The notes under the pieces: generated by a model
What the model was told of the DNA's origin: nothing
The model's input: only the letters and a program-made list of their open reading frames with translations
Databases searched by the model: none
Made by a program: the position numbers and the translations under genes
Assembly: GCF_019970045.1 (NCBI RefSeq)
Contig: NZ_JAHXYI010000001.1
Location: forward strand, 676,632 to 740,631
DNA length: 64,000 nt
Direction: 5' to 3'
DNA from: Chryseobacterium sp. GVT01B
GTDB taxonomy: Bacteria; Bacteroidota; Bacteroidia; Flavobacteriales; Weeksellaceae
Shown: piece by piece, positions 58,762 to 64,000 of the stretch
How positions within the stretch are numbered: the stretch's first letter is position 1
Layout of the letters: every line of letters begins with the position of its first letter

Positions 58762-59913
58762 CTATAAGCTTGGATGCCTTTCAAACTCCTTATTCCTGTC
58801 AAACAAATACCGGTAAGTAGCCAGCTTTCGTGTTACTGAAGTATCCAGAGTTTCTGCAATCTTGATCATTTTGGGATTAAAATCACCAATCCACTGTAGT
58901 TCTGTGATCTTAAAATCCGTATGTTTCCTCAAATGCTGGGTTCCTTCCCAGATCATATATCCGTCAATACCTTTCTTCTGCCATTCCGGAATAACCCCGA
59001 AAACAAGCCCTACCATTTTTTCATTCTTCTTAAATCGTTTTAGAAACAAAAATTTAAGTTTTTCAAAAGGTCCAAATTTTCCATTCAAATATTTAAACCA
59101 TTGGTTGAGGTCCGGAATATTAATCCACATGGCAATCGGTTTCCCATTTTCATATACAAACCATGAAATATGCTCATTGATAATAGGTTTCATGGTATTG
59201 AACATCTTCAGTACTTTTGCTTCTTCCAGATATTTTCCTTCCCCGTGGCAGGCCCACGCTTTATTATAAACTTCAGTAAAATCTTTTGCAAACTTAGCAA
59301 GGTTATTCTTTTTCATAGGCTGGGCTGAAATTGCAGGATTTCTTCTGTTCCTTTCATGAGCAATTGTAAAAATTCTTGAAACTTCTGCAAAAATAGGTCT
59401 GGTAAAACAAAGCTGCTCAAAATAAATCTGAAAACCATAATTTTCAAAAAGGTCTTTGTAGTAAGGCAGATTGTAATTCATACCAAACAAAGGTTCAATA
59501 AAACCATCAATTAAAAGTCCCCAGAATTTGTCCCGTTCCCCAAAATTGATTGGCCCGTCCATCGCTTCCATTCCTTTTCCCTGAAGCCAGTTTTTACAGT
59601 GGTCAAAAATAAAATTAGCAATTTGCTGATCATTAATACAATCAAAAAAACCAATTCCTCCTGTAGGTTGATTCTGCTCGTAACTATCATTGATAAAAAC
59701 AGCTACTTTACCAACCGTTTTGTTATTCTTTTTAAACAGAAATCTTTTACACTCACCGTTTTTAAAAAATTTATTCTTTTCAGGATCAAAAATCTCCTCA
59801 ATATGCTTATCTAAAGGCCGGATATAATTTTTGTCGCGTTGATAAAGCTGCGTAGGGAATTCAAGAAATTCCCTTTTATGGAGTTGGTTTTGTACTTCTT
59901 CAACAATAATCAT
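58762..59913 (-). CDS. Conserved GNAT-like protein of unknown function (YghO-like)
   Basis: 383 aa, no signal peptide or membrane segment. The N-terminal part (YQRDKNYIRPLDKHI, KTVGKVAVFIND) and C-terminal part (WFVYENGKPIAMWINIPD, VFGVIPEWQKKGIDGYMIWEG) look like two degenerate GNAT folds, the layout of YghO-like hypothetical proteins found in Bacteroidota. DGPINFGERDKFWGLL (about 120-135) is a strongly patterned segment. An acyltransfer role is inference. It is divergent from folE with 101 bp between starts. Confidence 0.72.
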   Translation of the reverse strand: MIIVEEVQNQLHKREFLEFPTQLYQRDKNYIRPLDKHIEEIFDPEKNKFFKNGECKRFLFKKNNKTVGKVAVFINDSYEQNQPTGGIGFFDCINDQQIANFIFDHCKNWLQGKGMEAMDGPINFGERDKFWGLLIDGFIEPLFGMNYNLPYYKDLFENYGFQIYFEQLCFTRPIFAEVSRIFTIAHERNRRNPAISAQPMKKNNLAKFAKDFTEVYNKAWACHGEGKYLEEAKVLKMFNTMKPIINEHISWFVYENGKPIAMWINIPDLNQWFKYLNGKFGPFEKLKFLFLKRFKKNEKMVGLVFGVIPEWQKKGIDGYMIWEGTQHLRKHTDFKITELQWIGDFNPKMIKIAETLDTSVTRKLATYRYLFDRNKEFERHPSL

Positions 59914-59989
59914 AGGCTTTTTAATCAGAAATGGCTATAAAAGATAATGTTTTTCATCTTATTTGAAATAGAGAAATAGATATTATCCG

Positions 59990-59997
59990 TATTTTTG
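59990..59997 (+). promoter_or_regulatory. -7 box for folE
   Basis: TATTTTTG 17 nt before the folE ATG, with TTTG at 59962-59965 as a distant -33 candidate (24-nt spacing). Confidence 0.5.
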
Positions 59998-60014
59998 CTG
60001 CAAATTAAATAAAA

Positions 60015-60680
60015 ATGGTTGATTTTACTGATAACGACGATGATATTTTCACTGGAAAAGAACATACGCCTATAAGGGAAGATGCTTTTGATAAATCGCC
60101 ACAGGAAAAAATAGAAAAAATTACTGAGCTTTTTGGTGAGATTATGGAAACATTGGGAATGGATATGACGGATGACTCTCTGAAGGATTCTCCAAGACGT
60201 GTTGCCAAAATGTACGTGAACGAGATTTTTGGAGGACTTCTTCCTGAAAACAAACCGGGAATTTCCACTTTTTCTAATAAATACAAATACCGTCAGATGT
60301 TGGTGGAGAAGGATATCACGATATATTCTTTCTGCGAGCATCACTTCTTACCCATCATAGGAAGAGCCCACGTAGCTTATATTTCCAATGGTGAGGTAAT
60401 AGGTCTTTCAAAAATCAATAGAATTGTTGATTACTATGCGAAAAGACCACAGGTTCAGGAAAGACTTACGATGCAGATTGTAGATGCTTTGAAAGAAGCT
60501 TTGGGAACAAAAGATGTAGCCTGTATTATTGATGCGAAACACCTTTGTGTAAACTGCAGAGGAATAAAAGATACTGCAAGTTCTACCATTACTGCAGAAC
60601 TAAGTGGTATTTTCAGAACAAACCCTATTACAAGACAGGAATTCCTTCATTATGTAGGAAGCCATGCAAAACTGGATTAA
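60015..60680 (+). CDS. folE: GTP cyclohydrolase I
   Basis: 221 aa. It converts GTP to dihydroneopterin triphosphate for folate synthesis. Type I motifs are DSLKDSPRRVAKMY, FCEHHFLPIIGRAHVAYI (zinc and catalytic residues), GLSKINRIVDYYAKRPQVQERLT, and CVNCRGIKD with the third zinc Cys. The N-terminal 35 residues are an acidic extension. dinB follows after 6 bp. Confidence 0.95.
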   Translation: MVDFTDNDDDIFTGKEHTPIREDAFDKSPQEKIEKITELFGEIMETLGMDMTDDSLKDSPRRVAKMYVNEIFGGLLPENKPGISTFSNKYKYRQMLVEKDITIYSFCEHHFLPIIGRAHVAYISNGEVIGLSKINRIVDYYAKRPQVQERLTMQIVDALKEALGTKDVACIIDAKHLCVNCRGIKDTASSTITAELSGIFRTNPITRQEFLHYVGSHAKLD

Positions 60681-60686
60681 TAAACA

Positions 60687-61118
60687 ATGAACTACCAAAT
60701 TCTTAAAAATATTATTGATACCGAACTTCAGAGATTTCAAAATATCCCTGAAGAAGAATGGTCATACAGAAGTGCCCCCGAAAAATGGTCTAAAAAAGAA
60801 ATTATAGGGCACCTTTGTGACAGCGCTTTTACAAATATTCGTAGATTTGTTGTCACTCAATATAAAGAGAACGAAAATATTGTATATGATCAGAATATCT
60901 GGGTAAAAGCTCAGAACTATCAGAATGTTCCTGTTTCGGATCTTATTGATCTTTGGAAATCTTTGAACTATCAGATTGTTCATGTAGTGGAAAATATCCC
61001 GGATGAAGCATTACAGAGAACCTGCGATACAACCAAAACAGAGCCGCAGGTTTTTACATTGGAGTTTATTATTAATGATTATGTAGACCATTTGCAGCAT
61101 CATTTAAAAGCGATTTAA
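60687..61118 (+). CDS. DinB-family protein
   Basis: 143 aa four-helix DinB-like fold with three His metal ligands: the His of EIIGHLCDSA (about residue 41) and two in DYVDHLQHH near the C-terminus. APEKWSKKEII is the typical helix start. Members are metal-dependent thiol transferases or stress proteins; no specific substrate is seen. It is probably co-transcribed with folE and is followed by a hairpin. Confidence 0.88.
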   Translation: MNYQILKNIIDTELQRFQNIPEEEWSYRSAPEKWSKKEIIGHLCDSAFTNIRRFVVTQYKENENIVYDQNIWVKAQNYQNVPVSDLIDLWKSLNYQIVHVVENIPDEALQRTCDTTKTEPQVFTLEFIINDYVDHLQHHLKAI

Positions 61119-61157
61119 TTATGATAAAATTTAAAAAAGTTTCAGATAAAATTTTTA

Positions 61158-61193
61158 TCACGACAATTATTTGTTGTGACAGAATTATTTTTT
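61158..61193 (+). terminator. Terminator after folE-dinB
   Basis: Arms 61158-61166 and 61171-61179 (8 of 9 paired) followed by ATTATTTTTT. Confidence 0.65.
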
Positions 61194-61243
61194 AACTAAT
61201 TTTTGAATCTTTAAAATCATTGAATCTTTTAACTTAAAAATAA

Positions 61244-62710
61244 ATGCAACTAAAAATATATAACTCCCTTACAGCGGAAAAAGAAATATTCAAACCTATT
61301 TTAGACGGAAATATCGGGATGTATGTCTGCGGGCCTACAGTGTACAGTAATGTGCATTTAGGAAATGTGAGAACTTTCCTTTCCTTTGATTTTATCTACC
61401 GTACCTTAACACATTTGGGATATAAAGTAAGATATGTAAGAAATATTACCGATGCAGGTCACCTTACCGATGATGGGAATGTAGATAATGACAGATTCGT
61501 AAAGCAGACCAGACTTGAAAAACTGGAACCTATGGAAATTGTACAGAAATACACTGTTGATTTCCATAAAGTATTGGATATGTTCAATCTTTTGCCACCC
61601 AATATCGAACCTACAGCTACAGGACATATCGTAGAACAGATCGAATTGACTCAAAAGCTGATTGAAAGAGGATTTGCTTATGAAAGCAACGGTTCAGTTT
61701 ACTTTGATGTATTAGAATACAACAAAAGAGGACTGAACTATGGTGAACTTTCAAAACGTAACATAGAAGAACTTTTCGCCAATACAAGAGACCTTGACGG
61801 ACAGGGAGAAAAGAAAAATCCACAGGATTTTGCATTGTGGAAAAAAGCATCACCTGCTCACATCATGAGATGGAATTCCCCTTGGGGAGAAGGATTTCCG
61901 GGATGGCACCTTGAATGTACTGCAATGAGTACAAAATATTTAGGAGAAACTTTCGATATCCACGGAGGAGGAATGGACCTTAAGTTCCCTCACCACGAAT
62001 GTGAAATTGCCCAGGGGAAAGCTTGCAATGATGCTGCACCCGTAAATTACTGGATGCACGCCAATATGTTGACGATGAATTCTCAGCGAATGAGCAAATC
62101 TACAGGAAACTATATCCTTCCGATGCAGCTGGTTACAGGTGATAATGACTTCTTTGAAAAACCTTTCCATCCTTCAATTGTACGTTTCTGCTTCCTTCAG
62201 GCGCATTACAGAAGTGTTCTGGATATTTCAAACGATGCAATGATAGCCAGTGAAAAAGGATTCATCAGATTAATGGAAGCTGTAAAAGTATTGAACTCAA
62301 TCACTCCTGATGATACAAAACAATCTGGTTTCAGCCTGAAAGAATGGAAAGATAAAGCATATGAAGCTTTAACAGATGATTTCAATTCACCAATCCTTAT
62401 TGCTCACCTGTTTGAAGCCGTGAAATATATTTTTGCTCTGAATGACAGTAAAGAAACGATTTCAACGGCAGATCTTGAAGATTTAAAATCAACTTTGAAT
62501 GCTTTTATCTTCGACGTTTTGGGATTACAGACTGTAGAGGAAAATAATAATGAAAAGCTTGATCAAACTTTAAAAGTCTTAATTGAATTGAGAAATCAGG
62601 CAAGAAAATCCAAGAATTTCGACCTTTCAGATCAGATCAGAGACAAACTGCTTGCAGAAGGAATCGAATTAAAAGACGGAAGAGACGGGACATCATACGT
62701 TCTGAACTAA
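61244..62710 (+). CDS. cysS: Cysteinyl-tRNA synthetase
   Basis: 488 aa class I aminoacyl-tRNA synthetase. The HIGH-type motif is NVHLGNVRT (about 36-44) with zinc Cys in [18 protein letters not shown] and HHECEIAQ supply the remaining zinc ligands, and the KMSKS-type loop is QRMSKSTGN (about 285-293). The C-terminal anticodon-binding helical domain ends [20 protein letters not shown]. The length is usual. It ends at a terminator built on a repeat-like sequence. Confidence 0.96.
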   Translation: MQLKIYNSLTAEKEIFKPILDGNIGMYVCGPTVYSNVHLGNVRTFLSFDFIYRTLTHLGYKVRYVRNITDAGHLTDDGNVDNDRFVKQTRLEKLEPMEIVQKYTVDFHKVLDMFNLLPPNIEPTATGHIVEQIELTQKLIERGFAYESNGSVYFDVLEYNKRGLNYGELSKRNIEELFANTRDLDGQGEKKNPQDFALWKKASPAHIMRWNSPWGEGFPGWHLECTAMSTKYLGETFDIHGGGMDLKFPHHECEIAQGKACNDAAPVNYWMHANMLTMNSQRMSKSTGNYILPMQLVTGDNDFFEKPFHPSIVRFCFLQAHYRSVLDISNDAMIASEKGFIRLMEAVKVLNSITPDDTKQSGFSLKEWKDKAYEALTDDFNSPILIAHLFEAVKYIFALNDSKETISTADLEDLKSTLNAFIFDVLGLQTVEENNNEKLDQTLKVLIELRNQARKSKNFDLSDQIRDKLLAEGIELKDGRDGTSYVLN

Positions 62711-62732
62711 AAATATAACTTCGTTTTATACC

Positions 62733-62779
62733 CATTCCGTAGGAGTCCCACACTTAGGATTCTTACGGAATGTTTTTTT
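62733..62779 (+). terminator. Terminator after cysS
   Basis: Arms 62734-62748 and 62757-62771 pair in 13 of 15 positions (both exceptions could be G-U), followed by T7. The left arm resembles the dispersed ATTCCGTAGGA repeat seen again at 63133 and 63304. Confidence 0.75.
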
Positions 62780-62831
62780 GGACCATCTGAGAAATACACT
62801 TTATACATTATTATATATAGTACGATTTTTT

Positions 62832-62944
62832 CAGGAGCTTCATCCTGCTATCCATTCATACTCCTCGCACCCGAGCACTCCCACGCTCACACCCATCTGC
62901 TCTCCTACATATGCTGCGGGGTAACCATTCCTATCAGGGCTAGG
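62832..62944. repeat. Flavobacterial-type dispersed intergenic element
   Basis: Begins CAGGAGCTTCATCCTGCTATCC-like (62832 onward), has a variable C-rich centre, then GCGGGGTAACCATTCCTATC and ends GGGCTAGG at 62944. I recall elements with the same ends (AGGAGCT...CCGCT...ATCAGGGCTA) as frequent intergenic repeats in Flavobacteriia; no search was run. Confidence 0.5.
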
Positions 62945-63132
62945 AAGACGAATGATGAATTATAAGTTATGAATTATGAATGATGAGTTTCGGGGTAGAA
63001 GGATACAGTTGTTCGGGTTATTATGTTTCGGGTTTCAGGTTTCTATGTAGAAAAGGAACATTGGTGTTGAATTTTCATATTCCTGATTTTTATGTAAGGT
63101 GGCTAGTGAGTATAAACCTCTGTTCCCATTGT

Positions 63133-63319
63133 GTCATTCCGCAGGAATCCAAACAGCCTTTAAAGGAAGTAAGCTGGCAGGATAATGTTTAAGATTTTTT
63201 TATCAGTTAGTATTAGCAGTGTCATGCTGAGCTGAGTCGAAGCCTTTTAATTAAGGTGAATTATATTTCTGCTATTTTAATTTTACAGAAGAGTTTTGTT
63301 CTTATTCCTACGGAGTGAC
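63133..63319. repeat. Cluster of GTCAT-type repeat copies
   Basis: GTCATTCCGCAGGAATCC at 63133-63150, GTCATGCTGAGCTGAGTCGA at 63221-63240, and an inverted copy ATTCCTACGGAGTGAC at 63304-63319. The first and last are inverted relative to each other. The first has internal ATTCC/GGAAT dyad symmetry. Confidence 0.6.
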
Positions 63320-63641
63320 AATGCTATCTGGGGATATAGAATAATAATGATTATAAAGACTATAGCGAAGCCAAAACTTTTAAAAAGCTATTCTATATAA
63401 TAATTATGTATATTTTGATCATTCTAAACCCTAAAACCCCGCATCTCACCCTCTGACTCACACCCCGCATCTCGTATCTCGTATCCCTTTCCACCGACCC
63501 AAAATCCTCTCCAACGCTCAAACCCTCCGACTCTCCAAGATTTCCTTCCTTCTTCCAAACATTTGTTTAAAATTTTTGCTCCTTTGTTTCAATGGTTTAG
63601 GGTTAAATATTACGGAAAGGTAAAATTTATGTTAAATAAAG

Positions 63642-63672
63642 TTGCAGGGTGTCGTATAAGTTTCTATCTTTG
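63642..63672 (+). promoter_or_regulatory. rRNA-type promoter P1
   Basis: TTG (63642-63644), 20-nt spacer, TATCTTTG (63665-63672). Confidence 0.75.
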
Positions 63673-63791
63673 CCCCACTGAAAAACGAGAGTAAGACAGT
63701 AGCGCAGAAGAGCTTTTAGATAAGCTAAAAACATTAAGATACTTCAAGAAGAGACGGACGAAAAAAAACTTTAAATTTTTAATAAAAAAAG

Positions 63792-63821
63792 TTGCGGGTT
63801 AAAAAAGAGTTTGTATCTTTG
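63792..63821 (+). promoter_or_regulatory. rRNA-type promoter P2
   Basis: TTG (63792-63794), 19-nt spacer, TATCTTTG (63814-63821). The GTTGCGGGTT -33 context is almost the same as in P1 (GTTGCAGGGT). Confidence 0.78.
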
Positions 63822-63916
63822 CAGTCCCAAATAAAGGGAGCGCAGGAGTAGGGTGATTGAGGTTGAGAAAGGAATTAAGGTTACTTAAAAAACTTTAAAA
63901 TTTTCTTTCAAAACAT

Positions 63917-63947
63917 TTGGTCATTAAGAAATAAAGTTTTACTTTTG
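63917..63947 (+). promoter_or_regulatory. rRNA-type promoter P3
   Basis: TTG (63917-63919), 20-nt spacer, TACTTTTG (63940-63947). The downstream GCACTCGCAAATACGGAGCG resembles the P2 start region. Confidence 0.7.
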
Positions 63948-64000
63948 CACTCGCAAATACGGAGCGACACTGACAGAGAAGATTGCTACGTTGAAAAGCG

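Larger units (their letters stand above)
62780..63600. other. Gene-free repeat-rich region
   Basis: No credible gene in about 820 bp. It contains a dispersed-type element (62832-62944), GTCAT-type repeats (63133-63150, 63221-63244, 63304-63319) and a pyrimidine-rich low-complexity stretch (63421-63545). Confidence 0.6.

Noticed and set aside
59925..60344. 139-codon minus-strand frame across the folE start
   Set aside because: It overlaps the conserved folE coding region and has no motif.
62980..63192. 70-codon plus-strand reading frame
   Set aside because: It runs through a GTCAT-type repeat copy, has no family resemblance, and lies in repeat-rich sequence.
63951..64000. Start of 16S rRNA
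   Set aside because: The sequence fits an rRNA leader but the 16S 5' end is not reached inside the window.

Overview
The window reads as AT-rich chromosomal DNA of a Bacteroidota species, most likely a Chryseobacterium-like member of the Weeksellaceae (Flavobacteriia). The evidence is the flavobacterial promoter pattern (TAnnTTTG -7 box with a TTG-type -33 box), absence of Shine-Dalgarno sites, a type IX secretion sorting domain, SusC-unrelated outer-membrane beta-barrel receptors, a methionine synthase encoded in two pieces, a GG-leader peptide of the kind seen in Chryseobacterium, and dispersed intergenic repeats of a flavobacterial type. The genus is an inference.

Layout. 1-5.1 kb: end of an unknown barrel-like protein, enolase, citrate synthase, a secreted esterase and a divergent HxlR regulator. 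5.2-9.1 kb: a membrane-anchored AraC-type regulator, an outer-membrane receptor, and an orphan cysteine-rich GG-leader peptide (8649-8813, minus). 9.1-17.4 kb: two guanidino-group hydrolases followed by a tightly packed polyamine-type cluster (speD, DUF4178, small membrane protein, DUF350, membrane-fused speE, FAD oxidoreductase, polytopic membrane protein); this is the best candidate here for an incompletely described system. 17.4-24 kb: a GH43 protein and a tandem pair of outer-membrane receptors behind a palindromic operator. 24.4-37 kb: mostly housekeeping (DUF3817, nadD, recJ, M48 protease, T9SS substrate, ABC-F protein, smpB, ompA, yebC, lpxH-like, glycosyltransferase, GNAT).

37.2-44.8 kb: an RDD gene divergent from a SpoIIM/DUF4129/DUF4350/MoxR/DUF58 envelope operon, interrupted by a four-helix-bundle (IVP) pseudogene flanked by low-complexity inverted sequences. 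44.8-47.9 kb: OsmC and a large GH63-type glucosidase. 48.0-57.9 kb: a SAM-I riboswitch heading a methionine regulon (metX, ACT-homoserine dehydrogenase, metZ-like, metH N-terminal part, fatty-acid desaturase, metH C-terminal part, metF). 58-62.7 kb: two uncharacterised genes, folE, dinB, cysS. 62.7-64 kb: no credible gene; dispersed repeats followed by three tandem strong promoters that look like the start of an rRNA operon whose genes lie beyond the window.

No tRNA, rRNA gene, CRISPR array or complete insertion sequence was recognised inside the window. Functions are from motif recognition by eye, with no database search.
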